A DNA stretch of 64,000 nucleotides from Blastocatellia bacterium (GTDB lineage Bacteria; Acidobacteriota; Blastocatellia; HR10; J050), in NCBI GenBank assembly GCA_025054955.1, contig JANWZE010000006.1, positions 1 through 64,000 of the forward strand. Direction: 5' to 3'. A program made the position numbers and the translations under genes. Below the pieces are notes generated by a model, which searched no databases, was not told the DNA's origin, and saw nothing but the letters and a program-made list of their open reading frames with translations. Positions 41,402-50,965 of this stretch are shown here, piece by piece. Position 1 is the first letter of the stretch; every line of letters begins with the position of its first letter.

Positions 41402-43384
41402 ATGAGTGTATGGGTTCGACTCCCGGACAGGGAAGCCGTCGAAGTCTCTGACGGGTCCTTGACGGCACAGGAGATCATTGCTCGCGTGGATGAGCGAATC
41501 GCTCGCCGTTCGCTGGTGGCCAAAGTCAACGGCAAATTGGTGGACCTTGTCTCTCGTCCTCCTGATGGAGCCACGGTCGAGCCGGTGTTGCCGGGCACGC
41601 CGGAAGCGTTGGAAGCCGCCCGTCACTCGCTGGCTCATCTGCTGGCCGCCGCTGTGATGGAGTTGTGGCCAGATGCCAAACGGACGATTGGCCCGCCGAT
41701 TGAAAATGGGTTTTACTACGATTTCGATTTTGCGCAACCCATTAGCGAATCCGACTTGCCGCGGCTGGAAGCGAAGATGCGCGACATCTTGCGCACGTGG
41801 ACGACGTTTGAGCGGATCGAGGTCACGCCAGAAGAGGCCGAGCGCGTGTTTGCGGATAACCCATACAAATTGGAATTGATTCGTGAACTGGCCAGCAGCG
41901 GCGAGACGATCACGCTGTATAAGTCAGGCGCCTTTGTTGATCTGTGCCGAGGCGGACATATTGACGATGCGCGTCAGATTGATCCTGAGTCGTTCACTTT
42001 GTCGCGGCTTGCCGGTTCGTACTGGCGCGGCGATGAAAAGAACAAAATGCTCACTCGCATTTATGGCCTCGCTTTCGCCAGCAAAGCCGAGCTGCAGCAG
42101 TACCTGAAGCAATTGGAAGAAGCCGAGCGGCGAGATCATCGAAAGTTGGGCCGCGAGCTTGAGCTGTTCATGTTTCATCCGTTTGCTCCGGCCTCGCCGT
42201 TCTTCTTCCCCAAGGGCGCAGTGGTTTACAACCTGTTGGTGGAGTACGTGCGCGAGCTGTACAAGAAGTATGGCTACCAAGAAGTGATCACGCCGCTGAT
42301 TTATGAAGCTGGCCTGTGGAAGATTTCGGGGCATTATGAGCATTTCTGGGATGACATGTTTACCATCGAAGCTGATGAGCGGCAGTACGCGCCCAAGCCG
42401 ATGAATTGTCCGAGCCACTGTTTGATGTATGCCGCTCATTTGCACTCGTATCGGGATTTGCCAATCCGCTATGCGGATTTTGCTCGGTTGCATCGTTATG
42501 AGCGCTCAGGCGTGACCGCAGGGTTGACGCGAGTGCGCTCATTTTCACAGGACGATGCTCACATCTTTTGTCGCCCGGATCAAATCCAGCAGGAGGTCCA
42601 GACGTTTTTGCAGATGTTAACTGAGACCTACACGATGCTGGGTTTTCAGGATGTTCAGATTTATCTTTCAACGCGGCCACCCAAGCGTGCTGGATCGGAT
42701 GAGGTGTGGGATCGGGCTGAGCAGGTATTGGCCGATGTGCTTCAGGCCCTGAAGATCAACTACACGCTCGCGCCCGGCGAAGGGGCTTTTTATGGCCCTA
42801 AGGTGGATGCGCATGTCAAAGACGCTGTGGGGCGGCCGTGGCAGTTGGGCACGGTGCAACTGGACTTCAATTTGCCGGCGCAATTTCAGTTGGAGTACGT
42901 TACCGAAGCAGGCACAATTGAACGACCTGTGATGATCCATCGCGCGATGTTCGGTTCCATAGAGCGATTCTTAGGCGTTTACATTGAGCACTGTGCAGGC
43001 GCATTCCCGATGTGGTTAGCGCCGGTGCAGGTGATTGTGTTGACGATCACCGACAAGCAGAACGAGTATGCGCGGCACGTGCATCAACACTTGCTGGACG
43101 CCGGATTGCGGGCCGAACTTGACATTCGCCATGAGAAGATCGGCGCAAAGATTCGTCAGGCTCAACTGATGAAGATTCCGTTCATGTTGGTCGTGGGCGC
43201 GCGCGAGGCGGAGCGTGGCGACGTCGCCGTGCGTCAACGCCAGCGAGGCGACATAGGAACCATGCCGCTGCCGGCATTCATTGAGCACGCCTTACGCTTA
43301 ACGCGGAGTCGCGCGTTGAACCTTGATATTCCGGGCTTGACGCCGGAGAGTCAAACCAACGTTGCCGGCTCGAAGGAGAAGTGA
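41402..43384 (+). CDS. thrS: Threonyl-tRNA synthetase
   Basis: A 660-residue class II synthetase with the full bacterial domain set: TGS (1-62), the second editing domain (HSLAHLLAAAVMELWPDAKR near 75 and GPPIENGFYYDFDF near 98), the catalytic core with zinc-binding cysteine in NCPSHCLMY, motif 2 in TRVRSFSQDDAHIF and motif 3 in HRAMFGSIERFLGVYIEH, and the anticodon-binding domain from about 545. The start ATG 41402 has GGAG upstream and begins the TGS fold directly; a longer frame to 41348 adds unrelated residues. It heads thrS-infC-rpmI-rplT-pheST. Confidence 0.96.
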   Translation: MSVWVRLPDREAVEVSDGSLTAQEIIARVDERIARRSLVAKVNGKLVDLVSRPPDGATVEPVLPGTPEALEAARHSLAHLLAAAVMELWPDAKRTIGPPIENGFYYDFDFAQPISESDLPRLEAKMRDILRTWTTFERIEVTPEEAERVFADNPYKLELIRELASSGETITLYKSGAFVDLCRGGHIDDARQIDPESFTLSRLAGSYWRGDEKNKMLTRIYGLAFASKAELQQYLKQLEEAERRDHRKLGRELELFMFHPFAPASPFFFPKGAVVYNLLVEYVRELYKKYGYQEVITPLIYEAGLWKISGHYEHFWDDMFTIEADERQYAPKPMNCPSHCLMYAAHLHSYRDLPIRYADFARLHRYERSGVTAGLTRVRSFSQDDAHIFCRPDQIQQEVQTFLQMLTETYTMLGFQDVQIYLSTRPPKRAGSDEVWDRAEQVLADVLQALKINYTLAPGEGAFYGPKVDAHVKDAVGRPWQLGTVQLDFNLPAQFQLEYVTEAGTIERPVMIHRAMFGSIERFLGVYIEHCAGAFPMWLAPVQVIVLTITDKQNEYARHVHQHLLDAGLRAELDIRHEKIGAKIRQAQLMKIPFMLVVGAREAERGDVAVRQRQRGDIGTMPLPAFIEHALRLTRSRALNLDIPGLTPESQTNVAGSKEK

Positions 43385-43387
43385 ACT

Positions 43388-43933
43388 ATTAACAGACGAC
43401 CGTTTCGTTCCAAAGGCCACAAAGAGCAACCGCGATATCGGATCAATGAGCGGATTCGCGCTGATCAGGTTCGCCTGATAGATGAGCACGGCCGACAAGT
43501 CGGCATCGTGCCGTTGAAAGAGGCGCTGCGGCAGGCTGAAAGTAAAGGCCTCGATTTGGTGGAGATTGCTCCCCAGGCCAACCCTGTCGTGTGCCGCATC
43601 ATTGATTATGGCAAGTTCCTATACGAACAGAAAAAGAAGGCGCAAGAGGCGCGCAAGAAACAGACGGTCATCACCGTCAAGGAGATCAAGTTCCGCCCCG
43701 GCACGGACGCTCATGACTACAATTTCAAGAAGAATAATGCCGAGCGCATCTTGAAAGGCGGCGATAAAGTCAAAGCCGTGGTTCACTTCCGCGGGCGCGA
43801 GATCGTCCATAAAGAATTGGGGCAGCAGTTACTGCAACGCCTCATTGATGAATTGGCGGACGTCAGCGTCGTGGAGAACCAGCCCCGGCTCGAAGGCTAT
43901 AATTTGATCGCCGTGCTCGGCCCGAAGAAATAA
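43388..43933 (+). CDS. infC: Translation initiation factor IF-3 (ATT start)
   Basis: IF-3 binds the 30S subunit and checks the start codon. The protein is 181 residues if translation begins at ATT 43388, giving a normal N-terminus (NRRPFRSKGHKEQPRYRINE, then RIRADQVRLID). AAGGAGAAGTG lies at the proper distance, inside the end of thrS. Starting at the first GTG (43508) would remove the conserved INERIRADQVRLID segment. A rare AUU start is the known device by which IF-3 represses its own translation in E. coli. The linker YGKFLYEQKKKAQEARKKQ and IF3-C domain are intact. Confidence 0.93.
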   Translation: MNRRPFRSKGHKEQPRYRINERIRADQVRLIDEHGRQVGIVPLKEALRQAESKGLDLVEIAPQANPVVCRIIDYGKFLYEQKKKAQEARKKQTVITVKEIKFRPGTDAHDYNFKKNNAERILKGGDKVKAVVHFRGREIVHKELGQQLLQRLIDELADVSVVENQPRLEGYNLIAVLGPKK

Positions 43934-43955
43934 TCACCTGAGAGGAGAATGAATC

Positions 43956-44159
43956 ATGCCCAAATTGAAGACCCATCGCGGCGCGCATAAGCGGTTCCGC
44001 TTAACCGCCAGCGGCCAAATTAAACGCGGGCATTCGCATGCTCGACATATCTTGACCAAGAAGACGGCCAAGCGTAAACGCCATTTAGATCAGGATACGG
44101 TGGTTGATCGAGCTGACCGCCAACGCATCATGGCGATGCTCCCTTATGGCCGAAGCTGA
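43956..44159 (+). CDS. rpmI: Ribosomal protein bL35
   Basis: A 67-residue basic protein of the large subunit. [19 protein letters not shown] at the N-terminus and [16 protein letters not shown] in the middle are the L35 signatures. GAGAGGAGAATGA precedes the ATG. It lies between infC and rplT in the conserved order. Confidence 0.96.
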   Translation: MPKLKTHRGAHKRFRLTASGQIKRGHSHARHILTKKTAKRKRHLDQDTVVDRADRQRIMAMLPYGRS

Positions 44160-44183
44160 GCAAAGCAACAAGGAGAATGAGTT

Positions 44184-44555
44184 ATGGCACGAGTTAAACG
44201 AGGACATCACCGCGTGCAACGACGCAAGAAACTACTACGATTAGCCAAAGGCTACTGGGGGGCCAAGAGCCGGCTCCATCGCTATGCCAAAGAAGCGGTC
44301 GAGCGCGGATTGAAATTCGCTTATGTCGGCCGCAAACAGAAGAAACGTGATTTTCGCAGTCTCTGGATTGTTCGCATCAATGCGGCTGCGCATCTGCACG
44401 GGCTCAATTACAGTCAGTTTATGCACGGCCTGAAGTTGGCCGATGTGCAATTAGATCGCAAGCTGCTGGCCGACCTCGCCGTCAACGATCAAGCCGCGTT
44501 CACCGAACTGGCCAACATGGCCAAGCAAGCCTTAGCGACACGGAGCGCCGCCTAG
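44184..44555 (+). CDS. rplT: Ribosomal protein bL20
   Basis: A 123-residue 23S-binding protein required for early 50S assembly. [39 protein letters not shown] and [20 protein letters not shown] are diagnostic. In E. coli L20 represses rpmI-rplT translation; no matching pseudoknot could be confirmed by eye here. AAGGAGAATGA lies before the ATG. Confidence 0.97.
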   Translation: MARVKRGHHRVQRRKKLLRLAKGYWGAKSRLHRYAKEAVERGLKFAYVGRKQKKRDFRSLWIVRINAAAHLHGLNYSQFMHGLKLADVQLDRKLLADLAVNDQAAFTELANMAKQALATRSAA

Positions 44556-44654
44556 CATGGCTTGATCTGGTTGTCGGTTGTGATGGAGTGAGCCTTGTGT
44601 TGATCCGATGAGAGAGCGACCGACTATTGAGTCTCAATCTGGAGGAGGTCTCTG

Positions 44655-45683
44655 ATGCCCGGCGCGGTCGAAGCGCTCAAACAGCAATTTGATGCCGATC
44701 TAGCCAGCGTCACAGATTTAGACGCGCTGACCGCTTTGCGTGATCGTTATCTGGGGCGCAAGAGCGGGCTGATTACCGCGCTGTTCAAACAGATGGGGCA
44801 GTTGCGCCCGGAAGAGAAGCCGGCCTTCGGTCAAGCGGTCAATCAGTTGAAACAAGCCGTCGAGGCGGCGCTTGAGGCGCGTCGCGCCGAGTTGCAGCAG
44901 CAGGCTGAGCAAGCCCAACTGGCTCAGGATCGGCTGGACATCACCTTGCCGGGCTGGCGTCAGCGCTGGGGGCATTTGCATCCGATCACTCAACTGCGGC
45001 AGCGCATCGAAGCCATCTTCGTCTCTATGGGATACACGGTCGAGGACGGCCCAGAAGTGGAAACCAGCTTCTACAACTTCGACGCGCTGAACATCCCGCC
45101 CGGCCATCCCGCGCGCGATTCGCAAGACACACTCTATCTGAGCCCGGACGTCGCATTACGCTCGCAGACATCCACCGTGCAGATTCGCACGATGCAACGT
45201 CGGCGCCCGCCGCTGCGCATCATCGCGCCCGGCAAGGTGTTCCGACGCGATACGCCCGACCCGACTCATAATCCGATGTTCTTTCAAGTGGAAGGACTCG
45301 CCGTGGATCGGATGATTCACATGGGTCATCTGCGCGGCACGTTGCAAGAGTTCGTTCGCCGATTGTTCGGTGCTGATCTTAAGACGCGATTTCGCCCAAG
45401 CTACTTTCCGTTTGTCGAACCGGGCGCTGAGCTCGACTATAGCTGCTTCGTCTGTCGCGGCGCAGGATGCCGCGTTTGCAAACAGACGGGATGGATTGAA
45501 CTGGGCGGCTGTGGCATGGTGCATCCTCGCGTGTTGCAAGGCGTCGGCATTGACCCGGAAGAGTTCACCGGCTTCGCGTTTGGCTTAGGCATTGATCGGA
45601 TGACAGCGTTGATTTACGGCCTTGACGACATCAGGCTCTTGTTTGAGAACGACGTTCGCTTCCTGGAACAGTTTGGAATATGA
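44655..45683 (+). CDS. pheS: Phenylalanyl-tRNA synthetase alpha subunit
   Basis: A 342-residue class II catalytic subunit. An N-terminal coiled coil (1-90) binds tRNA; motif-bearing core segments are [20 protein letters not shown] near 137, [20 protein letters not shown] near 183 and the cysteine-rich [20 protein letters not shown] near 264, with [14 protein letters not shown] (motif 3) near 308. GGAGGAGG precedes the ATG. It overlaps pheT by four bases (ATGA), so both subunits are made in equal amounts. Confidence 0.96.
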   Translation: MPGAVEALKQQFDADLASVTDLDALTALRDRYLGRKSGLITALFKQMGQLRPEEKPAFGQAVNQLKQAVEAALEARRAELQQQAEQAQLAQDRLDITLPGWRQRWGHLHPITQLRQRIEAIFVSMGYTVEDGPEVETSFYNFDALNIPPGHPARDSQDTLYLSPDVALRSQTSTVQIRTMQRRRPPLRIIAPGKVFRRDTPDPTHNPMFFQVEGLAVDRMIHMGHLRGTLQEFVRRLFGADLKTRFRPSYFPFVEPGAELDYSCFVCRGAGCRVCKQTGWIELGGCGMVHPRVLQGVGIDPEEFTGFAFGLGIDRMTALIYGLDDIRLLFENDVRFLEQFGI

Positions 45684-47725
45684 AGATCAGTGTTAACTGG
45701 CTGCGCCAGTTCGTTGATTGTGAGCTGTCGCCAGCCGATATGGCCGAGAAGCTCACTATGGTGGGATTGGCCGTGGACACACTTGAGCCGGTTGGCGATG
45801 ATGTGTTGCTCGATTTCGACATCACGTCCAATCGGCCTGATGCGCTTTCTCATCTGGGCATCGCTCGTGAGTTGAGCGTCGTGTGTGGTCGCCCATTGAA
45901 GATGCCGCCCGTGACATTGGTCGAAGACGCTCAACCGACCGATGCCGTCACCTCAGTTGAGATTTTGGAGCCGGAACTGTGTCCTCGATATGTGGCCCGG
46001 CTGATCATGGATGTAAAGGTCGGCCCGTCACCGCGCTGGTTGGTTGATCGGCTGGAGAAACTGGGGCAGCGCAGCGTGAATAACATCGCCGACATCACCA
46101 ATCTCATATTGCGTGAGTGTGGTCATCCGACACATGCCTTTGATTTCGAGAAGCTCGCTGGCCGCCGCATTATCGTGCGCCGAGCCTATCCTGGTGAATT
46201 GTTGGTGACGCTCGACGGCGTTAAGCGAACACTGCGCGATGATATGCTGGTCATTGCCGATGCCGAACGCGCAGTCGCCCTGGCCGGCATTATGGGCGGC
46301 GAAGAGAGCGAAATTTCATCCACGACAAGACATGTGTTGCTAGAGGCCGCCTATTTCCAGCCGACTTCGATTCGGCGCACAGCGCGCGCGCTGGGCATGG
46401 AGACGGATGCGTCCTACCAATTCGAGCGCGGTATGGACCCGGAGATGCCGCCGCGCGTGGCTGACCGCGTCGCCGCGCTGATTGCTCAACTGGCTGGCGG
46501 TCGGGTCTTGCGCGGGGCGATTGATGTCTATCCGCTCAAAAGGCCACATCAACCAATTCGGCTGCGACAGGAGCGACTTGAGCGCATCAGTGGGCTCCCT
46601 ATTTCGCTAGACCAAGCTGAGCCAATCCTGCGCGGATTGGGCTTCGATGTGCAGCGTCTCAGCTCACACGAATTGGTGGCTACAGCGCCTTCCTGGCGCA
46701 TTGACATTGATGGTGAAGATGATTTGGTCGAAGAGATCATTCGGCATGTCGGCTATGACCAGATTCGCCTGGAATTGCCGCCCTGGAGTGGAGGCGGTGA
46801 ATATCTGGCCGGCGAGGATCGCCGTCGGGATATTCGCCTCATGCTGACAGCCGCGGGCTTCGATGAGGCCATCACATTTAGTTTCGTCAACGCGCGTTTG
46901 CAATCGCATTTCTCTTCCGAGCCGGCTGAGGTGATTCTCAATCCGATTGATGAGACGCGCGCCGTGTTGCGAACCACCTTGTTGCCGGGTTTGTTGGAAT
47001 CGCTGTTACACAATTGGAATCACGGTGTGCGCAATGTTCGTTTGTTCGAGATAGGAAAATGCTTCGTCCGCATCGGCGATGGCCAGCAGCCGTTGGAGCG
47101 GGAGGCGCTGGCCGTGATTGCCACCGGCTTGCTCAACGAGCGAAGCTGGAACGATCACAAACAGATGTTCACCTTCTATCATTTGAAGGCCGTGGTCGAG
47201 TTGTTCGTTGAAAAGTTCCGGCTTGCGGCCGTGCAGTGGGCAGCCGCGACCCGGTCGTATCTGCATCCTGGGCAATCGGCTCGGTTGCTCGTGGACGGCG
47301 TGGAGATGGCTCAGTTTGGGCAGTTACATCCGCGTGTAGCAGCCGAGTTCAAGTTCAGACAGCCGGTCTATGTCGGCGAGTTTGATTTGGAGCGGTGGTT
47401 GAGCGTGCAGGGGCAGCCGATTCGTTATCAACCCTTGCCCAAGTACCCGGCCGTCGTGCGAGATGTCTCTTTCGTGTTGCCGGCGGGGCGAGCCTATGGC
47501 GAAGTCAAGGCAGCCATCGAAGGGTTGGGACTGCCTGAATTAGACTCTGTCCATCTGTTCGATGTATATGCCGGCCCACCGCTGCTGCCGGGCCAGCAAT
47601 CGCTCTCCATTAGCCTGCGATTGCAGGCTCCTGATCGAACGTTAACGGATCACGAAATCCATCAGGTCATGCAACGGGTGATGAATTTGCTGCGAGATTC
47701 ATTCATGGCGCAGATTCGCGAGTGA
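45680..47725 (+). CDS. pheT: Phenylalanyl-tRNA synthetase beta subunit, short form
   Basis: A 681-residue beta subunit. It has the B1 start ([20 protein letters not shown]), B3/B4 editing region ([31 protein letters not shown]), B5 ([20 protein letters not shown]), the B6/B7 pseudo-catalytic core ([10 protein letters not shown]) and the C-terminal anticodon-binding fold ([13 protein letters not shown]). The OB-fold tRNA-binding domain normally inserted near residues 40-150 is missing: [13 protein letters not shown] passes straight to [20 protein letters not shown]. Bacterial PheT is usually near 790-800 residues, so the difference equals that domain. Confidence 0.94.
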   Translation: MKISVNWLRQFVDCELSPADMAEKLTMVGLAVDTLEPVGDDVLLDFDITSNRPDALSHLGIARELSVVCGRPLKMPPVTLVEDAQPTDAVTSVEILEPELCPRYVARLIMDVKVGPSPRWLVDRLEKLGQRSVNNIADITNLILRECGHPTHAFDFEKLAGRRIIVRRAYPGELLVTLDGVKRTLRDDMLVIADAERAVALAGIMGGEESEISSTTRHVLLEAAYFQPTSIRRTARALGMETDASYQFERGMDPEMPPRVADRVAALIAQLAGGRVLRGAIDVYPLKRPHQPIRLRQERLERISGLPISLDQAEPILRGLGFDVQRLSSHELVATAPSWRIDIDGEDDLVEEIIRHVGYDQIRLELPPWSGGGEYLAGEDRRRDIRLMLTAAGFDEAITFSFVNARLQSHFSSEPAEVILNPIDETRAVLRTTLLPGLLESLLHNWNHGVRNVRLFEIGKCFVRIGDGQQPLEREALAVIATGLLNERSWNDHKQMFTFYHLKAVVELFVEKFRLAAVQWAAATRSYLHPGQSARLLVDGVEMAQFGQLHPRVAAEFKFRQPVYVGEFDLERWLSVQGQPIRYQPLPKYPAVVRDVSFVLPAGRAYGEVKAAIEGLGLPELDSVHLFDVYAGPPLLPGQQSLSISLRLQAPDRTLTDHEIHQVMQRVMNLLRDSFMAQIRE

Positions 47726-47739
47726 AACTGGAATTATTG

Positions 47740-47768
47740 TTGCCTGCGTAGAGTGATGGTAGTACAAT
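47740..47768 (+). promoter_or_regulatory. Promoter for the coiled-coil protein and zapA
   Basis: TTGCCT (47740-47745), a 17-bp spacer and TACAAT (47763-47768), just after the pheT stop. Initiation near 47775 leaves a leader of about 25 bases carrying GAGGAGG (47789-47795) before the ATG at 47800. Confidence 0.75.
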
Positions 47769-47799
47769 ACGGGCGCTACGACACAGATGAGGAGGCCCC

Positions 47800-48084
47800 A
47801 TGGTGGTCGCAATGACAGGATTGGAAAAGTTCTCATATTTAGAAGACAAAATTTATCAGGTGATTGAACAGTATCAGGCGCTGAAAAAGGAGAAAGAGTC
47901 CTTGGAGCGAGAAGTCGCATCGCTCACGCAAAAGCTCGGCATCGCGTTGGCCGAGAAGGATCGGTTAGAGGTACAACTGGAACGACTCTATGTAGAGCGC
48001 GATGCGATGAAACTCAAAGTCGAAGCCATGCTGGATGCGCTGTCGGTGATCGAGCATGAAGTGGGTCAGGCAGTCAGGAGGTAA
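47800..48084 (+). CDS. Small coiled-coil protein (ZapB-like)
   Basis: A 94-residue, almost entirely helical protein. Heptad-like patterns run from about residue 12 to 85 (IYQVIEQYQALKKEKESLER, then VASLTQKLGIALAEKDRLEV). Small coiled-coil proteins of this size directly upstream of zapA are often ZapB-like cell-division factors, and the position here supports that. It is separated from zapA by 6 bp and shares its promoter. There is no sequence motif beyond the coiled coil, so the name is by context. Confidence 0.65.
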   Translation: MVVAMTGLEKFSYLEDKIYQVIEQYQALKKEKESLEREVASLTQKLGIALAEKDRLEVQLERLYVERDAMKLKVEAMLDALSVIEHEVGQAVRR

Positions 48085-48090
48085 CGTACT

Positions 48091-48468
48091 GTGGACGATT
48101 CGACAACCATTGGTGACGCTCCACCATCACCCCAGGCGATTACGGTGGAGATTTACAATCAGTCGTATAACATTCGCGGCAACGGCGACCGTGAGTATAT
48201 CGCGCAGTTAGCCGAGTTTGTTGACCGCCGCATGCGCGATATTGCTGGCACGACCCATACAGTAGATTCGCTGAAAGTGGCTATCTTGGCGGCCCTCCAC
48301 ATTGCTGATGAACTGCATCAATTGAAAAAACGGCACGAGCAGATGGACGCTCAGATTTTGCAGAAGGCTATAGAATATAGTGACCTGATGGACCAGATTA
48401 TCGGGGTCAAAGCCAATGAAGCAGCTTCTCCAGAGGATACCCAGCCGCATGGGTTGAACCAGTCTTAA
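48091..48468 (+). CDS. zapA: Cell division protein ZapA
   Basis: A 125-residue FtsZ-ring-associated protein. ITVEIYNQSYNIRGNGDREY near 18-37 is the ZapA N-terminal beta domain, followed by VDRRMRDIAGTTHTVDSLKV and a C-terminal coiled coil (LHIADELHQLKKRHEQMDAQ). The start is GTG 48091 with AGGAGGTAACG upstream. A probable 6S RNA lies downstream, an arrangement common in bacteria. Confidence 0.9.
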   Translation: MDDSTTIGDAPPSPQAITVEIYNQSYNIRGNGDREYIAQLAEFVDRRMRDIAGTTHTVDSLKVAILAALHIADELHQLKKRHEQMDAQILQKAIEYSDLMDQIIGVKANEAASPEDTQPHGLNQS

Positions 48469-48790
48469 GGTGTTTATTGCCGTTCGTAGCCCACGGTGAG
48501 CTGCGTTGTGCGCTTTTTCGACGGGTTTAGTCTGCCGGAATCCAGATTTTTCGTTGTGCACTGTTTTCGACGGGCTTAGTCTACTCCTACGAGAAAGTAG
48601 CACAGGCATTCCTGTTTGTGCTCCATTTTCATGCTTCGTGGCGTGCAATCGCATAGGGACGATTCCTGCGAAAATCGCCCACGAAACACACGAATCTCAC
48701 GAAAGGATGTATTTTCATCCTTCGTGGCGTGCTGTTGCACAGGAGGCGATTCCCCCGGCACAATCTACAGGCAAACGGACAGGCTCGATA
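48469..48790. repeat. Dispersed and direct repeats after zapA
   Basis: GTTGTGCGCTTTTTCGACGG followed by GTTTAGTCT (48505-48533) is repeated with small changes at 48553-48582. Then come the window-wide families: an AGCACAGGCATTCCTG hairpin unit (about 48599-48625), TTCATGCTTCGTGGCGTGC (48630-48648), CCCACGAAACACACGAATC (48669-48687), and ATTTTCATCCTTCGTGGCGTGC (48711-48732). No gene is supported. Confidence 0.6.
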
Positions 48791-48825
48791 TTGACCGGGT
48801 TTTGTCTCTGTACTAACATCTGCCT

Positions 48826-48990
48826 GGTGTGGGCTTCTGCGGAGTTCGTGATGATCGGGCGTTGTTTGAGCCAACGCCAAATTGACGGGAGGCCGACGCA
48901 CAGAATGCTCTATTGCGGTAAGCTCGGCCAGCGTGCTGAGACACCAACAGGTAGAGGCTAGGCCACCCACCTGGAGAGATCCAGGTTCAG
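48826..48990 (+). ncRNA. ssrS: Candidate 6S RNA
   Basis: 6S RNA mimics an open promoter and binds housekeeping RNA polymerase. The segment CTGCGGAGTTCGTGATGAT (48837-48855), then CGGGCG...TTTGAGCC, and on the 3' side AAGCTCGGCCAGCGTGCTGA, resembles conserved blocks of 6S (GTTCGTGA bubble strand, CCCTGAGCC, GCTCGG.CC.GC...GAGA). GGTG.GG at 48826 can pair with CCACCCACC near 48963 as a closing stem. A weak promoter TTGACC-18-TAACAT (48791-48820) would start at about 48826. The location between zapA and the ymdB-like gene supports the call. Ends are approximate. Confidence 0.5.
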
Positions 48991-49048
48991 CAATGTCCAT
49001 CACACGGCTTTGTGGAAGGCCCACTACATTTTCACCGCGTTGTGACTC

Positions 49049-49822
49049 ATGCGTGTTCTATTGATCGGAGATGTCGTTGGACGGCCTGGACGTCGTGTGG
49101 TGCGAGAGCACGTGCCACTGCTGAAAACCGAAAACCACATAGACCTGATTGTCGCCAACGTTGAAAACGCGGCCAGCGGAGCCGGCTTGACACCTGCAAC
49201 AGCCGAGGAACTCTTCGCAGCCGGTATTGACGTGATGACATCGGGCAATCACATCTTCGACAGGAAAGAAGTGCTCAACTTGATGGAGCATGAACCGCGC
49301 CTGCTCAGGCCGGCCAACTACGCGCCTCAGGTGCCGGGGCGCGGTATATGGACGGGCACGACGGTTGGCGGGCATCGCGTGTGTGTCATCAATTTGCAAG
49401 GCCGTATCTTTATGGCGCCCAGTGATTGTCCCTTCCGCACCGTGGATCGGTTGCTCGAACAGATCGAGCCACAAATTGTCCTCGTGGATATGCACGCCGA
49501 AGCCACCTCGGAGAAGATCGCCATGGGCTGGTATCTGGATGGCCGTGTCAGCGCCGTCTTTGGGACACACACTCATGTGCAGACGGCTGATGAGACAATC
49601 TTGCCGGGCGGCACGGCCTATATCACTGACTTGGGCATGACCGGCCCCTACGATGGCATCATCGGCATGCAACGTGACCTGGTGCTCGATCGTTTTTTGC
49701 GTGGCATGCCAGCGCGTTTTGAGCCAGCCGTTCATGATGTGCGGTTATGCGGCGCCATTGTTGAGATCAGCGACGAGACCTATCGCGCCGTCGCCATCGA
49801 GCGGATCATGCTTCGAGCATGA
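49049..49822 (+). CDS. TIGR00282-family metallophosphoesterase (YmdB-like)
   Basis: A 257-residue cytosolic phosphodiesterase of the YmdB family, active on 2',3'-cyclic nucleotides in studied members. Metal-ligand motifs: [12 protein letters not shown] near 5-16, [10 protein letters not shown] near 36-45, [12 protein letters not shown] near 66-77, and [13 protein letters not shown] near 169-181, with [14 protein letters not shown] near 188. In many genomes it sits next to RNase Y; here the neighbour is the 6S candidate and zapA instead. It converges with the pseudouridine synthase gene. Confidence 0.88.
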   Translation: MRVLLIGDVVGRPGRRVVREHVPLLKTENHIDLIVANVENAASGAGLTPATAEELFAAGIDVMTSGNHIFDRKEVLNLMEHEPRLLRPANYAPQVPGRGIWTGTTVGGHRVCVINLQGRIFMAPSDCPFRTVDRLLEQIEPQIVLVDMHAEATSEKIAMGWYLDGRVSAVFGTHTHVQTADETILPGGTAYITDLGMTGPYDGIIGMQRDLVLDRFLRGMPARFEPAVHDVRLCGAIVEISDETYRAVAIERIMLRA

Positions 49823-49826
49823 CCGG

Positions 49827-50783
49827 TCAACCGGAACGCAACAGCGTTAAAAGCTGCTGCAGTTCGTCCGGCAAGTCGGCCTGAAATTCCAATAATTCAT
49901 TGGTGCGCGGATGATAAAAACGAAGCCGGGCCGCATGCAAGAAATATCGTCCAAGCCGATCAACGGCCTGCCGGATTATAGGATTTTTGATCTTCGTCTT
50001 ATAACCTGCCCCATACACGTCATCGCCGACGATGGGATGGCGAATGTAGGCCATGTGAACGCGAATCTGATGCGTGCGGCCGGTCTTGATCTGCACTTGC
50101 ACGAGCGCCACATCAGCAAATGCTTCGACCACACGATAGTGCGTCAACGCGTGGCGGCCTTTGCTTTCGGGACGCACGGCCATTTTGATACGCTCAATGG
50201 GGTGACGACCGATCGGCGCTTCGATTTTGCCTTGAGCCGGCGATGGAACACCATAGACAAGACCGAGATATATTTTCTCCACCTCGCGATGTCGCCATTG
50301 GTTAGCCAACTTCAGGTGCGCTTCATCATTTTTGGCAACAACGAGCAGACCAGATGTTTGTTTATCCAACCGATGAACGATGCCGGGACGAGCCACGCCG
50401 GATACGCTCGAAAGCTGTTGGCAGTGATAAGCAAGCGCATTGGCCAGCGTTCCTGAACGAACACCGGCGCCGGGATGAACAACCAGACCTGCCGGTTTAT
50501 TGATGAGAAGCAGGTCATCGTCTTCATAGATGATGTTGAGATTAAGATTCTCCGGTAAGAATTGGCTTGGCTCCGGTGGCGGAATGTCAACTTCTAGCTT
50601 GTCTCCTGGCTTGAGTTTGTAGCTTGGCCTCACCGGTTGACCGTTGACCAGCACGTTGGCGCTCTCAATCAGGCGTTGAATCCGCGAACGACTCAGCCCT
50701 GTCAGTGCGCTAGTCAGAACTTGATCAACGCGTTGGCCAATCTGCTGGTCATTAGGGATCAGGTTGTAACGCGGCGATTTCAT
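49827..50783 (-). CDS. RluA-family pseudouridine synthase (RluD-like)
   Basis: A 318-residue enzyme isomerising uridines in 23S rRNA. An N-terminal S4 domain (about 10-70, SRSRIQRLIESANVLVNGQP) precedes the catalytic domain with the active-site aspartate in HRLDKQTSGLLVVAK near 137-151, and LVHP-type LVVHPGAG near 98-105. VQIKTGRTHQIRVHMA near 225 completes the RluA signature. I chose ATG 50783 over an upstream TTG at 50792, since neither has a good Shine-Dalgarno and the ATG starts closer to the family N-terminus. RluD (helix 69) is the likeliest assignment. Confidence 0.9.
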   Translation of the reverse strand: MKSPRYNLIPNDQQIGQRVDQVLTSALTGLSRSRIQRLIESANVLVNGQPVRPSYKLKPGDKLEVDIPPPEPSQFLPENLNLNIIYEDDDLLLINKPAGLVVHPGAGVRSGTLANALAYHCQQLSSVSGVARPGIVHRLDKQTSGLLVVAKNDEAHLKLANQWRHREVEKIYLGLVYGVPSPAQGKIEAPIGRHPIERIKMAVRPESKGRHALTHYRVVEAFADVALVQVQIKTGRTHQIRVHMAYIRHPIVGDDVYGAGYKTKIKNPIIRQAVDRLGRYFLHAARLRFYHPRTNELLEFQADLPDELQQLLTLLRSG

Positions 50784-50965
50784 GCTAGCCAAATAATCAT
50801 AATGGTCTGCGAGGGAGAATAACAGTGGTTCCGTCCGTTGCCATCATGCGTTGGATTCGGCTTCTTGCATGCAATCGGGGCTCCCTTTGACAGTAACCTT
50901 GGTGTTGCGCCCGATGATGTTTTCCACTAGATTACGCCATCCAATAACAATGGAGGCGAGCGCTC

